The translations under genes were made by a program, and so were the position numbers. From Brevundimonas diminuta 3F5N (GTDB taxonomy: Bacteria > Pseudomonadota > Alphaproteobacteria > Caulobacterales > Caulobacteraceae), in the NCBI RefSeq assembly GCF_900163625.1, contig NZ_FUIE01000020.1, positions 124,001 through 188,000 on the forward strand: 64,000 bases of DNA, given 5' to 3'. Positions 50,609-62,601 of this stretch are shown here, piece after piece. Position 1 is the first letter of the stretch. The number at the start of each line of letters is the position of its first letter. The notes beneath the pieces were generated by a model, which searched no databases, was not told where the DNA came from, and saw only the letters and a program-made list of their open reading frames with translations.

Positions 50609-52599
50609 TGTCCGGGCTCCGTCAGCGGCGGCGGGGCGACGACGTCGATGCCGGCGCCATCGACTGGCTCGCCTCGCGCCTCGGCCTCGCGCGCGCCAGC
50701 GTCTTCCTGGGCCTCGAATCCGGCCTGTTCGATACGGGCGCGGATCTCGGGGTCCTTCAACAGGGCCACCTTCATCACCTCGCGGGCGCGCGGCGCCCCG
50801 GCCGTGCCGCCGCCCAAGCCGCCGTGCTGGACGATGACCGAGACGGCGTACCGCGGATTATCCGTCGGCGCATAGGCGACGAACAGGTTGTGATCCTTCT
50901 GGTCCCAGGGACGCCCTGCGCCCTTGCGTGAGCCTGAGCCGTAGTTGCGCGCCTGCGCCGTGCCGGTCTTGCCGGCCATCTTGACCATGCCCAGACCCAG
51001 CTGGCTATTGCGGAAGCCCGTACCGCCAGCGGCGGTCACCGCCTCCATCCCGTCGCGCAGAACCTGCAGCATCTGAGGATCGTAAGGCAGATCAGCGAAG
51101 GCGCTGCCGCCCTGCTCCACCCCGCCGACCGACTTGATCAGGCGCGGCGACACCGCCTTGGATCCGTTGGCGACACGCGCCGTATAGACCGCCAACTGCA
51201 GGGCGTTCACGGTCAGGGCGCCCTGACCGATGCCATAGCTGGGGTTCTCGCCCGGATACCATTTGCCGTCGCCCCGCACGGGGTTCTTCCGACGCCATTC
51301 GCGATCAGGCACCAGTCCGGCCTTCTGGCCGGGAATGCCGATGTCGAACGTCTGACCGAAGCCCATGTCCCGCGCCGTCTCGGCGATGGCGTCCGGTCCC
51401 ATCTCGGTCGCCAAGGTCATGAAGTAGACGTTGCAGGAGGCCTTAATGGCCCCGCGCAGATCCAACGCCCCGTGCCGTCCCAGGCAGGCGAACCGGCGCC
51501 CCAGATAGAAGCTGCCGTTGCAGAAGATGCGGCGGCTGGGGTCCAGGCCCCGCTTCATCGCCGCCAGGCCCACGATCGGCTTGAACGTCGAGCCCGGCGC
51601 GAAGGTGCCGCTCAGCGCCTTATCCAGCAGCGGCCGCCGCTCATAGTCCGCCAGGGCGCGATAGATCTTGGACGGAACACCCGACACGAACAGATTGGGA
51701 TCGAACGACGGCGACGACACCATGGCCAGGATGTCGCCGTTGCGAACGTCCATGACGACGATGCTGCCCGCCTCTTCGCCGAACACCTCAAGCGCGCGCT
51801 GCTGGACGTCATTGTCCAGCGTCAGCACCACCTCGGAACCCTGAACCGCCGGACGTGATCCGGCGATGTCCTCGGCCACGACGCGGCCGCGCGCATTGAC
51901 CTCGACGCGCTTGCCGCCCTCGACGCCGCGAAGGTCCAGATCCAGCGATCGTTCAATGCCCTGACGGCCGATGCGGAAGCCAGGGTTGAACAGGATGGCC
52001 GGCGGCTGTTCGCCCTTGTCGCGGATCGCCTTCACGTCGCGGTCCGACACCTTGGCCACATAGCCGACCACATGGGCGTAGGCGCCGCCGTGCGGATAGT
52101 AGCGGGCTTCGTTCATGTCGGCCATGACGCCGGGCAGTTCCGCCGCGTGCAGATTGACCTTGGAGAACTCCTCCCAGGTCAGGTCGCTCTTGACCGGGAC
52201 CGGCGAGAAACGCGGCGCGGCGTTGACCTCGCGGATGATGGTGCGGCGACGATCCAGGGTGTCCGGCAACAGCTGACCCAGCAGGTCCAGCGTCTGATCC
52301 AGATCCTTGGTCTCGTCACGAACCACCAGCACGCGGAAGCTGGGCCGGTTCCCGGCGATGACCACGCCGTTGCGGTCCTTGATCAGGCCGCGCGGCGGCG
52401 GCACCTGGCGGAAGTTGAACTGGTTGCGCGTCGCCAAGGTGGCGAACTCTTCCGACTTGAAGAGCTGCAGATGCGCCAGGCGCCCGACCAGGGCCAGCCC
52501 GCCCACGACCGTCGCCCCGCCCAGCAGCATGGTGCGCCGCAGGAAGGAGCCCTGCCGCTCGTTCACATCGGAAAAGAAGATATGCGGTTCGCTGCTCAT
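50605..52599 (-). CDS. mrdA: Penicillin-binding protein 2 (class B transpeptidase)
   Basis: A 664-residue peptidoglycan transpeptidase anchored by one N-terminal helix (about residues 22-42). The dimerisation or pedestal domain spans about 60-230 (VPPPRGLIKDRNGVVIAGNRPSF, DVKAIRDKGEQPP), and the transpeptidase domain follows with S337-T-F-K340 in APGSTFKPI, the S-x-N motif in KASCNVYF, and K-T-G in MAGKTGTAQ. Catalytic residues are intact. A Pro/Glu/Ala-rich tail of about 40 residues ends the protein. It overlaps mreD and rodA by ATGA at both ends. Confidence 0.97.
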   Translation of the reverse strand: MSSEPHIFFSDVNERQGSFLRRTMLLGGATVVGGLALVGRLAHLQLFKSEEFATLATRNQFNFRQVPPPRGLIKDRNGVVIAGNRPSFRVLVVRDETKDLDQTLDLLGQLLPDTLDRRRTIIREVNAAPRFSPVPVKSDLTWEEFSKVNLHAAELPGVMADMNEARYYPHGGAYAHVVGYVAKVSDRDVKAIRDKGEQPPAILFNPGFRIGRQGIERSLDLDLRGVEGGKRVEVNARGRVVAEDIAGSRPAVQGSEVVLTLDNDVQQRALEVFGEEAGSIVVMDVRNGDILAMVSSPSFDPNLFVSGVPSKIYRALADYERRPLLDKALSGTFAPGSTFKPIVGLAAMKRGLDPSRRIFCNGSFYLGRRFACLGRHGALDLRGAIKASCNVYFMTLATEMGPDAIAETARDMGFGQTFDIGIPGQKAGLVPDREWRRKNPVRGDGKWYPGENPSYGIGQGALTVNALQLAVYTARVANGSKAVSPRLIKSVGGVEQGGSAFADLPYDPQMLQVLRDGMEAVTAAGGTGFRNSQLGLGMVKMAGKTGTAQARNYGSGSRKGAGRPWDQKDHNLFVAYAPTDNPRYAVSVIVQHGGLGGGTAGAPRAREVMKVALLKDPEIRARIEQAGFEAQEDAGAREAEARGEPVDGAGIDVVAPPPLTEPGQ

Positions 52600-53114
52600 C
52601 GGAATCGCACGTCCGCGTCGTCGAAGCGCTCGATCAACCAGTCAGCCAGGGGGAAGAGCAGAAGCGTCGGGATCATCTGGCCCATAACAGCCAATAGATT
52701 GGGAGCATTCCCAAGGCTGCCGCGCGTCACGAAATAGGCGACCGCGAAGGCCAGGCCCGTCGAGGCGACATAGAGGGCGAACAGGACGATGGTCGCCTGT
52801 CCCGCCAAGTATTTCGACGCCAGCAGCATCGCGCCATAGATCAGCAGCAGGCTGAGCGCCCACATCCCCGTCTGGCCGCCCCAGAAGAAGTCGAGGAACA
52901 CGCCCAGTCCGAACAGCACCGCCGGCGCCAGCATGGACGGGCGGATCAGGGGCCAGGCGAAGGCCAGCACCATGGGCCAGACCGGCTCCGGCAAGGTCAG
53001 GCCGAACAGGCGCAGCGGAATGGCGAACAGGATGGTGGCGGCCGCGGCGATCAGCGCCGGGTAGCCGATCCACTGCATCGGACCAACCATCCGCACGGTG
53101 ATCGTCCGTCTCAC
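52596..53114 (-). CDS. mreD: MreD, rod-shape determining membrane protein
   Basis: A 172-residue polytopic inner-membrane protein with five or six hydrophobic helices and little polar loop. The phrase WPMVLAFAWPLIRPSMLAPAVLFGLGVFLDFFWGG, and the terminal LFPLADWLIERFDDADVRFR, fit MreD. It bridges MreC and MreB in the Rod complex. It overlaps mreC and mrdA by 4 bases each. Confidence 0.93.
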   Translation of the reverse strand: MRRTITVRMVGPMQWIGYPALIAAAATILFAIPLRLFGLTLPEPVWPMVLAFAWPLIRPSMLAPAVLFGLGVFLDFFWGGQTGMWALSLLLIYGAMLLASKYLAGQATIVLFALYVASTGLAFAVAYFVTRGSLGNAPNLLAVMGQMIPTLLLFPLADWLIERFDDADVRFR

Positions 53115-54277
53115 TCGCGGCCTCCGTCAGGCGCGGTAGGCGCCGGCGCTTGCGTCGAGGGTTGAGGCGGCGTGGCGCCGGTCGGCCGGGGCGCGGCGGG
53201 GCGCGGTCTGGGCTGAGCCTGAGGCGGCGGCGCGGCTGCGGGCGTAGCCGGCGCGGTCGCAACCGGCGCCGGCGGCGGAACGGCGTTGGCGGCGCGAACA
53301 CGCTCTGCAGCGGCCTGGGCGGCGGCGGCGCGGCGCGTGGCCACGTCCTGGATGGCGGCGGCCTGGGCGGCGTTCGGCGGCGGCGCCGTGTTCAGGCTCG
53401 CCAGCGGGCCTGCGTTCAGGGCGTTCTGATCCGCCAGCTGGCTGAAGTCCTGGAATAGCAGGACGCGCACATAGTCGATGGCCGTGCGGTCGCTGTAGAG
53501 CTTGACCCGCCACGAGCCGTCCACGCCCTTGGCCACGACGCCGACCGGCAGGCCGCGCGGGAAACCGCCGCCGTCGCCCGAGGTCAGGATGCGATCGCCC
53601 TCCTGCACCGCCCCCTGCCCCCGTACATAATCGAGGCGCGGGCTGCGGCTGCCGTCGCCGGTCAGCATGGCGCGGGCGTCGGTGCGTTCGACCATGACCG
53701 GAATGCGCGAGGCCACGTCGGTCAGCAGAACCATACGGCTGTGTGCGCCAGAAACGCCCGAGATGCGGCCGACCAGCCCGTGCTCGCTCAGCACCGGATT
53801 GCCCACCCGCACGCCCTTACCGGCGCCGACGTTCAGCAGGCGCGACCGGGCGAACGGGCCGCGCGCGTCGGTGATGGCGCGGCCGGCCGTCATGGCGATG
53901 GGCGGCTCGGTCTGCAGGCCCAGCAGTTGTTCATAGCGAGCATTGAGATTCTTCAGCGCCAGGGCGTCGTCGCGCCAGGCGCTCATCTCCGCCAGCTCGC
54001 GGCGCAAACGACGGTTCTCCGACACGGCGAAGAAGTAACCTGTGACGTAATCCACGGCGTCGCCGCCCCAGCGGACCGGCGCGGCCAGGACGCCGCCCGT
54101 GGTTCCGGCTGCGCTGTCGAATGCGGCGCGCGTAGGCCCCAAGTCGTCGGCCGCCTGTTGCGGCCGGTCGGCGAGCAGAAGCATGACCGCAGCGACGATT
54201 CCGCCGACGACCATGACCGCGGCCGTCCAGGCCAGCGGCACCTTCAGATTCTCGAACGGTCCGTCGCGAAACGCCAC
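53111..54277 (-). CDS. mreC: MreC, periplasmic rod-shape scaffold
   Basis: A 388-residue protein with one N-terminal helix (about 16-35), a helical coiled-coil part (ENRRLRRELAEMSAWRDDALALKNLNARYEQLLGL), and two beta-barrel subdomains (VGAGKGVRVGNPVLSEHGLVGRISGVSGAHSRMVLLTD; GSRSPRLDYVRGQGAVQEGDRILTSGDGGGFPRGLPVGVV). The C-terminal 110 residues are Pro/Ala-rich and disordered, longer than in E. coli and typical of alphaproteobacteria. It follows mreB after 120 bases that include a stable hairpin. It overlaps mreD by ATGA. Confidence 0.95.
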   Translation of the reverse strand: MAFRDGPFENLKVPLAWTAAVMVVGGIVAAVMLLLADRPQQAADDLGPTRAAFDSAAGTTGGVLAAPVRWGGDAVDYVTGYFFAVSENRRLRRELAEMSAWRDDALALKNLNARYEQLLGLQTEPPIAMTAGRAITDARGPFARSRLLNVGAGKGVRVGNPVLSEHGLVGRISGVSGAHSRMVLLTDVASRIPVMVERTDARAMLTGDGSRSPRLDYVRGQGAVQEGDRILTSGDGGGFPRGLPVGVVAKGVDGSWRVKLYSDRTAIDYVRVLLFQDFSQLADQNALNAGPLASLNTAPPPNAAQAAAIQDVATRRAAAAQAAAERVRAANAVPPPAPVATAPATPAAAPPPQAQPRPRPAAPRPTGATPPQPSTQAPAPTAPDGGRE

Positions 54278-54305
54278 GGCCAGCCTTCCTGCTAGAGCTT
54301 AGGAA

Positions 54306-54329
54306 TCGGCGGGCTCAAAAGCCCGCCGA
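54306..54329 (-). terminator. Hairpin between mreB and mreC (terminator or attenuator)
   Basis: Perfect 10-bp arms TCGGCGGGCT (54306-54315) and AGCCCGCCGA (54320-54329) enclose a 4-nt loop. It lies between the mreB stop and the mreC start; the strand reads on as TTCC with only a weak U-tract. Partial termination or an mRNA processing barrier would lower mreCD-mrdA-rodA relative to mreB. Confidence 0.6.
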
Positions 54330-54397
54330 AAGCGTGAGCCTGTCGCAGAAACCCGCTCCTTTTCAGGAATGCGGCGCCTGCGACAAGCCGATCAGTC

Positions 54398-55561
<1,164 letters not shown>

Positions 55562-55635
55562 CTACAGGCCCGTTTGCCCTCATGCCGCGGGGATTGCAAG
55601 CGCCTATGACTCCTCGATCACAGGCTTGTCACGGC

Positions 55636-55651
55636 AAGGCTTGAAAGCCTT
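55636..55651. other. Short palindrome AAGGCTT-ga-AAGCCTT between mreB and the GST gene
   Basis: Seven-base perfect arms with a 2-nt spacer lie 39 bases after the GST stop (minus strand) and about 200 bases before mreB. The surrounding 250 bases (55439-55690) carry no gene; they must hold the mreB promoter. I see no known operator there. Confidence 0.3.
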
Positions 55652-55690
55652 ACCGCTCAAGCTTTCCAGCCCCGCTTGCGGGTTCGCGGC

Positions 55691-56308
55691 TCAGACCGCC
55701 GCGACGCCCTCGGCATGGAGCACGCGCTGCACGGCCGGGCGCGATTGCACCAGATCCAGATGGGCGTTCAGTTTCGGAAAGCGCGCCTTGTCCAGCAGGC
55801 CCGCTTGACGCGCCCAGCGCGTGAAGACCAGCAGATAACCGTCCGCCATCGAATGATCTTCGCCCATGACCCACGGACCGGCCAGAAGATGATTCTCGGC
55901 CAGGTCGTACTTCTCCAGCGCGATCCGCACGGCCTCGTCCTTGGCCTCGCCCTCCAGGGCCGGCTTGGAGAACAGCGCCTTGCCGATCGCCGGGTGCAGC
56001 GACGACGCCAGCCAGCCGTTGAAGGCCTGCATCCGCGCAAACTCGAACGGATCGTCCAGATCGGCCAACTGGGCGTGCGGATGGGTCTGGGCGACATAGG
56101 CCAGGATGGCCGCATTCTGGGTCAGCACGCCCTTGGGGGTCTGCAAGGCCGGAGTCACGCCCGCCGGATTGATCGCCAGGTATTCCGGCGTGCGCTGCTG
56201 GCCGGCGCGCAGGTCGATCTTCTCGATCACATAGTCCGCGCCCGCCTCTTCCAGGCCGATGTGCGAAGCGATGGCGCAGGCGCCGGGCGAATAATAGAGC
56301 TTCAGCAT
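55691..56308 (-). CDS. Glutathione S-transferase family protein
   Basis: A 205-residue cytosolic protein. The N-terminal thioredoxin-like domain starts MLKLYYSPGACAIASHIGLEEAG and contains the glutathione-binding NPAGVTPAL (cis-Pro) and LTQNAAILAYVAQT. The C-terminal all-helical domain follows from about residue 90. The SPGAC motif is that of the beta-class bacterial GSTs, where Cys in this position contacts glutathione. It lies 13 bases after a TVP38-type gene on the same strand. Role in detoxification or redox is likely; substrate unknown. Confidence 0.93.
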   Translation of the reverse strand: MLKLYYSPGACAIASHIGLEEAGADYVIEKIDLRAGQQRTPEYLAINPAGVTPALQTPKGVLTQNAAILAYVAQTHPHAQLADLDDPFEFARMQAFNGWLASSLHPAIGKALFSKPALEGEAKDEAVRIALEKYDLAENHLLAGPWVMGEDHSMADGYLLVFTRWARQAGLLDKARFPKLNAHLDLVQSRPAVQRVLHAEGVAAV

Positions 56309-56321
56309 CGTCGTTCTCCGA

Positions 56322-58364
<2,043 letters not shown>

Positions 58365-58368
58365 GTCT

Positions 58369-58782
58369 TCAGTGAACCGGCGCCGGCGGAATGTTCAACG
58401 TCGGCGCCGTTTTCAGAATGAAGCCGCTGCACCACTCGAACACGCGTTCAGAGTTGTCGACAGCGCCGCCGGGAAGGCGTGACAGACGGCAGGCGGCGTC
58501 CGGCTCGCCCTCCACCTCAGGCCCGGCATAAAGCACGATCGGGCCGTCCGGCAGACTGCCCTCACGATACAGCATGATGATCGGCGGCACGGGGCGCACC
58601 ACCAGTTCGGCGTCGTCCCGCGTCATCGCCTCGCCCAGCAGGGCGCGCGCCTGACCGCCGGGATCACCCGGCTCCAGACGGAACAGCTCGGCCTTCAACC
58701 CGTCCCCCGGCCTTTGCGGCATGAGGAAGCGCGGCGGCTCCTGCGCGGCCAGTTGCCCGGCGACGAGCAGCGCCGCCAGCAT
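58369..58782 (-). CDS. Small exported protein of unknown function
   Basis: A 137-residue protein with a short signal peptide (MLAALLVAGQLAAQ). The mature part has beta-strand character (AELVVRPVPPIIMLYREGSLPDGPIVLYAGPE) and two Cys in DAACRLSR and EWCSGF that may pair. It starts at the ATG that overlaps the stop of the polyprenyl synthase gene (TGATG), so it is coupled to that gene; the longer frame upstream is a shadow. No family recognised. Confidence 0.78.
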   Translation of the reverse strand: MLAALLVAGQLAAQEPPRFLMPQRPGDGLKAELFRLEPGDPGGQARALLGEAMTRDDAELVVRPVPPIIMLYREGSLPDGPIVLYAGPEVEGEPDAACRLSRLPGGAVDNSERVFEWCSGFILKTAPTLNIPPAPVH

Positions 58783-59855
58783 CACATCGCCCGGCTGACG
58801 GCGAAATCGGCCAGAGCCTCCAGCGCCGAGCGCCACGGCCCCGCAGGCAGCACCTGCAAGGCCGCCTTGGCCCGGTCGGCGTACTCCGTCGCCGTGTCGA
58901 GCGTGGCCTCAACGGCGCCGCTGGCGACGATCAACTGCCGCGCGCGATCGAAGTCTTCAGGTTTGCGGTCGCCTTTGGTGATGACGCGGTCCCAGAACAG
59001 GTCTTCGGTCCCCTTGGTGCGCTGAACGGCCAGCAGCAGCGGCAGGGTGGCCTTGCCCTCATTGAAGTCGTCGCCCGCGTTCTTGCCCAGGGTCTCGGTC
59101 GCGCCGCCGTAGTCCAAGGCGTCGTCCGCCAGTTGGAAGGCGATGCCCAGACCCATGCCATAGTCGCGCAGCGCCGCGACCTGTTCGTCGGTCGCGCCGG
59201 CCCCGACCGCGCCGGATTCGGCGGCGGCGGCGAACAGCTCGGCCGTCTTGGCGCGGATGATCTGCAGATAGGTGTCGAGGTCGAGATTCAGATCGTGGGC
59301 GCGCGTCAGTTGCAGCACCTCGCCCTCGGCGATCACGGCCGAGGCCCTCGCCAGAATGCCCAGGGCGCGCAGGGAATCGGTCTCGACCATCAGTTCGAAC
59401 GCGCGGGCGAACAGAAAGTCGCCGACCAGCACCGACGAGGCCGAGCCCCAGATCAGGTGCGCCGCGACCTTGCCCCGGCGCATTTCCGAACCGTCGACGA
59501 TGTCGTCGTGCAGCAGGGTGGCGGTGTGGATGAACTCGACCGAGGCGGCCAGCTTCTTGGGGCCTTCGATAACGCCCGTCTGACCGATCGCGCGCGCGGC
59601 GGCCACGGTCAGCAAGGGGCGCAGACGCTTGCCGCCCGCCGACACCAGGTGCTCAGCCAACAGGGGGATCACCGGCACGTCCGACTGCATCCGCGCGATG
59701 ATCAAGGCGTCGACCGCCGCCATGTCGTCCTTGGCCAGATGAACCAGGGCGTCCACATCGCCCTTGGGACGGGGAGCGACGGCGAGAGCTGCGTCCACGG
59801 AAATCTCTTTCAGCACAGGGGCGAAGGGGGAGATTCGCCCGAAATTCACACGCAT
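58782..59855 (-). CDS. Polyprenyl (octaprenyl-type) diphosphate synthase
   Basis: A 357-residue trans-prenyltransferase that builds the all-trans side chain of ubiquinone from IPP and a short allylic primer. The first aspartate-rich motif is LLHDDIVDGSEMRRGK, and the second is FQLADDALDYGG, with GKRLRPLLT and NEGKATLPLLL also present. The residues before the first DD (helix D: FIHTATLLHDD) have small side chains, consistent with a long-chain product such as C40-C50. I chose ATG 59855; GTG or Met codons slightly later are also possible. It diverges from the methyltransferase gene across 43 bases. Confidence 0.93.
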   Translation of the reverse strand: MRVNFGRISPFAPVLKEISVDAALAVAPRPKGDVDALVHLAKDDMAAVDALIIARMQSDVPVIPLLAEHLVSAGGKRLRPLLTVAAARAIGQTGVIEGPKKLAASVEFIHTATLLHDDIVDGSEMRRGKVAAHLIWGSASSVLVGDFLFARAFELMVETDSLRALGILARASAVIAEGEVLQLTRAHDLNLDLDTYLQIIRAKTAELFAAAAESGAVGAGATDEQVAALRDYGMGLGIAFQLADDALDYGGATETLGKNAGDDFNEGKATLPLLLAVQRTKGTEDLFWDRVITKGDRKPEDFDRARQLIVASGAVEATLDTATEYADRAKAALQVLPAGPWRSALEALADFAVSRAM

Positions 59856-59898
59856 CCGCTTGCCCGGACGCGATGCGGCGCACAATGGTGGCGGCGTT

Positions 59899-60669
59899 AT
59901 GATGGGTCAAGCCGAGTCATCCCTTACTGTCGCCGCAGATGTGGCCGAATCCGCCTTTCTGGGGGGGCGCGTCCGCTTGCGCCAACCGACGAAGGGCTAC
60001 CGCGCAGGCATGGACGCCGCCCTGCTGGCCGCCGCCGTCGAGGCGCGCCCCGGCGAACGACTGATCGAAGCGGGCTGCGGCGCGGGCGCCGTCCTGATGC
60101 AGATCGCCGCCCGACGCCCCGGCGTCCTGCTGACCGGGCTGGAGCGCGACACAGCCGCTGCGGCTCTCGCGCGTCAGAATGCCGAACTGAACAACGCCGA
60201 GGCGCGCACCGCCATCATGGACGGTGACGTGGCGCGCGGCTTTCGCGCCCTGGACCTGACGCCGTTCGATTGGGCGATCAGCAATCCGCCCTTCTTCGAC
60301 GACCCCAGCGCCTTGCGCGCGCCCGCCGAGGGCAAACTCGGCGCCTGGATGGCCGACGACGGCCTGACCGCCTGGGCGAGCTTCCTGCTGAAAGCGGTGC
60401 GCGAGGGCGGACGCATCGTCATCATCCACCGCGCCGATCGTCTTGCCGACATCCTGAGCCTTCTGGCGCCCAAGGCGGGCTCCTTCGCTGTCCGCCCGAT
60501 CCACCCCTACGCCGATCAACCCGCCAAGCGCGTGCTGGTCCAGGCGATCAAAACCGGCAAGGCGCCCTTGCGATTGCTGCCGCCCCTGATCCTGCACGAC
60601 CGCGACGGCGCCAAGCACAGCCCGCAAGCCGAAGCGATCCTGCGCGGCGAGGCGGGTTTGGGTTTCTGA
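59899..60669 (+). CDS. TrmN6-like SAM-dependent methyltransferase
   Basis: A 256-residue class I methyltransferase. Motif I is LIEAGCGAGAVLMQIA, and the catalytic N6-adenine motif is SNPPFF (NPPF). The N-terminal LGGRVRLRQPTKGYRAGMDAALLAAA is the family start seen in tRNA1(Val) adenine-37 N6-methyltransferases. The target tRNA is inferred from family only. The first of two adjacent ATGs was used. Cytosolic; expressed divergently from the polyprenyl synthase gene. Confidence 0.92.
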   Translation: MMGQAESSLTVAADVAESAFLGGRVRLRQPTKGYRAGMDAALLAAAVEARPGERLIEAGCGAGAVLMQIAARRPGVLLTGLERDTAAAALARQNAELNNAEARTAIMDGDVARGFRALDLTPFDWAISNPPFFDDPSALRAPAEGKLGAWMADDGLTAWASFLLKAVREGGRIVIIHRADRLADILSLLAPKAGSFAVRPIHPYADQPAKRVLVQAIKTGKAPLRLLPPLILHDRDGAKHSPQAEAILRGEAGLGF

Positions 60670-60684
60670 ACACGGCTTCACTCG

Positions 60685-60858
60685 CCTTTCTTCCCTTGCG
60701 GGAGAAGGAAGAAAAATAGAGTCCAATTCGTCTGAATCGTCTGAAATCCGCTGCGGCGCGCGACGGCGCTTTCCGAAACCGCGAGGAGCCTAGCACAGGC
60801 GAAAGGATAGGCTGGTCGATTACAGGGCGGCGTCCCTTCTCCCCTTGTGGGAGAAGGG
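60685..60858. repeat. Paired CTTCTCCC-type hairpins and a tandem 9-mer in the intergenic region
   Basis: An imperfect hairpin at 60685-60711 (CCTTTCTTCCC with GGGAGAAGGAAG) and a perfect one at 60834-60858 (CCCTTCTCCC with GGGAGAAGGG) bracket the gap. They are of the same kind as the element at 17783-17928. Between them TCGTCTGAA is repeated in tandem (60728-60745), containing a GAATC (CcrM-type GANTC) site. The second hairpin ends 14 bases before the next ATG. Confidence 0.65.
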
Positions 60859-60872
60859 CTATTGCACCTCCC

Positions 60873-61484
60873 ATGTCCTTGCGATCCCTCTTCGCCACCC
60901 AAGTCTATGACGCCTCCCTCGCCTCTTCGCGCGGCTGGGCGGAACTGCATGAGGAACTGCTCGACCTCTGCCTGGTCATGGCCGAGGAGGACGAGGCCGG
61001 GATCGAATGGTGCCGGGCCAACCACTATCCGGGCTACACCTCCTACGGCTCGATCAACGACCTGCCGCAGCGGTTCCCCGAGTTCGCCGAGCTGAAGAAG
61101 CTGCTGGACAAGCATGCGGCGAGCTTCGCCGAAAACCTGCATTTCGACCTGGCCAAGAAGTTGCGGCTCGACAATCTATGGGTCAACGTCCTGATGCCCG
61201 GCGGCGGACACACCGGCCATATCCACCCGCACGCCGTCCTGTCCGGCACCATCTACATCCACGTGCCCGACGGCGCCTCTTCGCTTAAGATTGAAGACCC
61301 GCGCCTGGTCATGATGATGGCTCGCCCCGGCCTGACCGCCGACGCCGGCGAGGCCGAGCAGCCCTTCGTCTATCTGAAGCCCGCGCCCGGCACGGTGCTG
61401 ATGTGGGAAAGCTGGCTGCGCCACGAAGTGCCCGCCAACCGCGCCGAAGAACAACGCATCTCGATCAGCTTCAACTACGCCTGA
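60873..61484 (+). CDS. 2OG-Fe(II) oxygenase family protein (TIGR02466-like)
   Basis: A 203-residue cytosolic protein. The jelly-roll iron site reads GGHTGHIHPHAVLSGTIYIHVP (facial His ligand region) with the distal WLRHEVPANRAEEQRISISFNYA giving the second His and the 2-oxoglutarate-binding Arg. This fits the small family of putative 2OG oxygenases (TIGR02466). Substrate unknown. Its Shine-Dalgarno may be supplied by CACCTCCC..., or by the repeat hairpin GGGAGAAGGG just upstream. Confidence 0.9.
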   Translation: MSLRSLFATQVYDASLASSRGWAELHEELLDLCLVMAEEDEAGIEWCRANHYPGYTSYGSINDLPQRFPEFAELKKLLDKHAASFAENLHFDLAKKLRLDNLWVNVLMPGGGHTGHIHPHAVLSGTIYIHVPDGASSLKIEDPRLVMMMARPGLTADAGEAEQPFVYLKPAPGTVLMWESWLRHEVPANRAEEQRISISFNYA

Positions 61485-61555
61485 CGCCGGTTCGCCCTTC
61501 CCTCGCCGCATTTGCCCCGAACCTTGCGTCAACAGCGAAGCTTTGGAGGGAATGG

Positions 61556-62488
61556 ATGCGGGTTTTCAGCGCGGCGGCGGCGATCGCCATGTTCACGACA
61601 GGCGCCCTGCTTCTGGGCGCATGCGGCGAAAAAGCGGACGCTCAAACGGCCCCTGCCCCTGATCCCGCCGCCGCGACCGAAGGCGCGCCCTATGTCCTGA
61701 CCGGCACCCAGGTCTGGAGCGTGCCCGACCCCGTGTCCGGTCGGGACTATCAGGTCTTTGTCAGTCTGCCCGCCGGTTATGACGCCAATCCCGGCCGCCG
61801 CTATCCGACGCTCTACGTAACCGACGCCGACTACGCCTTCCCCATCATCCGCCAGATCGCCCGTCGGGTGAATCTGGATGGGCCGGTGATCGAAGAGTTC
61901 ATCCTGGTCGGCCTCTCCTACGCCAAGGGAGACGGGGGCGCCGACAGCCGCCGTCGCGACTACACCCCGACGCCGAACGGCCCGCGTAATTCCGCCGGCT
62001 CCGTACACGGCGGCGGCGCGGCCTATCAGACCTATCTGAAGACCCAGGCCCTGCCCTTCGTCGAGCAGAAGTTCCGCACCGATCCGGCGCGACGCGTCCT
62101 GCTGGGCCACTCCTACGGCGCCTTGCTGGGATCGCAGATCATGTTCACCGACCCGGCGATGTTCAGCGGCTATGTCCTGGGCAGTCCCTCCTTCTGGTTC
62201 GACAAGCGCCACATGATGAAGATGGAGGCGGACTACGCCCGCACCCACCGCGACCTGCCCGCCGAGGTCTTCATGTATGTCGGCGGCTTTGAAGGTCCCG
62301 GCCCCACCGCCCGGCACGACAATGAAACAGACATGGTCGGCGACATGCGCATGATGGAACGCCTGCTGAAATCCCGCGCCTATCCGGGTCTCAGCGTGCA
62401 ATCGACAGTGCTGGAAAACGAGGACCATCTCACGGTCGCCCCCGTCGGATTCACCCGCGCCCTGATGACGGTTCTTCCCGCGGGCTGA
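61556..62488 (+). CDS. Esterase-type alpha/beta hydrolase lipoprotein
   Basis: A 310-residue lipoprotein (lipobox LLLGAC, acyl-Cys at residue 22). The rest is an esterase D-like alpha/beta hydrolase: LPAGYDANPGRRYPTLYVTDADYAF, nucleophile elbow LLGHSYGALLG, an SPSFWFDK segment, and the late DHLTVAP His (ENEDHLTV). Similar proteins include IroE/Fes-like siderophore esterases and IPP-type putative esterases; the substrate is not clear and no siderophore genes are near. GGAGGG precedes the ATG by 6 bases. Located in the periplasm on a lipid anchor. Confidence 0.9.
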   Translation: MRVFSAAAAIAMFTTGALLLGACGEKADAQTAPAPDPAAATEGAPYVLTGTQVWSVPDPVSGRDYQVFVSLPAGYDANPGRRYPTLYVTDADYAFPIIRQIARRVNLDGPVIEEFILVGLSYAKGDGGADSRRRDYTPTPNGPRNSAGSVHGGGAAYQTYLKTQALPFVEQKFRTDPARRVLLGHSYGALLGSQIMFTDPAMFSGYVLGSPSFWFDKRHMMKMEADYARTHRDLPAEVFMYVGGFEGPGPTARHDNETDMVGDMRMMERLLKSRAYPGLSVQSTVLENEDHLTVAPVGFTRALMTVLPAG

Positions 62489-62601
62489 GCCGCCTTCAAA
62501 CCGCCCCGCCTTACGCCTAGAGATTTGCCCAAAGGGTCTACGACGGCTACACCCCCCGTCAACTTCCCCATCCGCACTGAATCAAGGGCGCGACGCGACG
62601 T

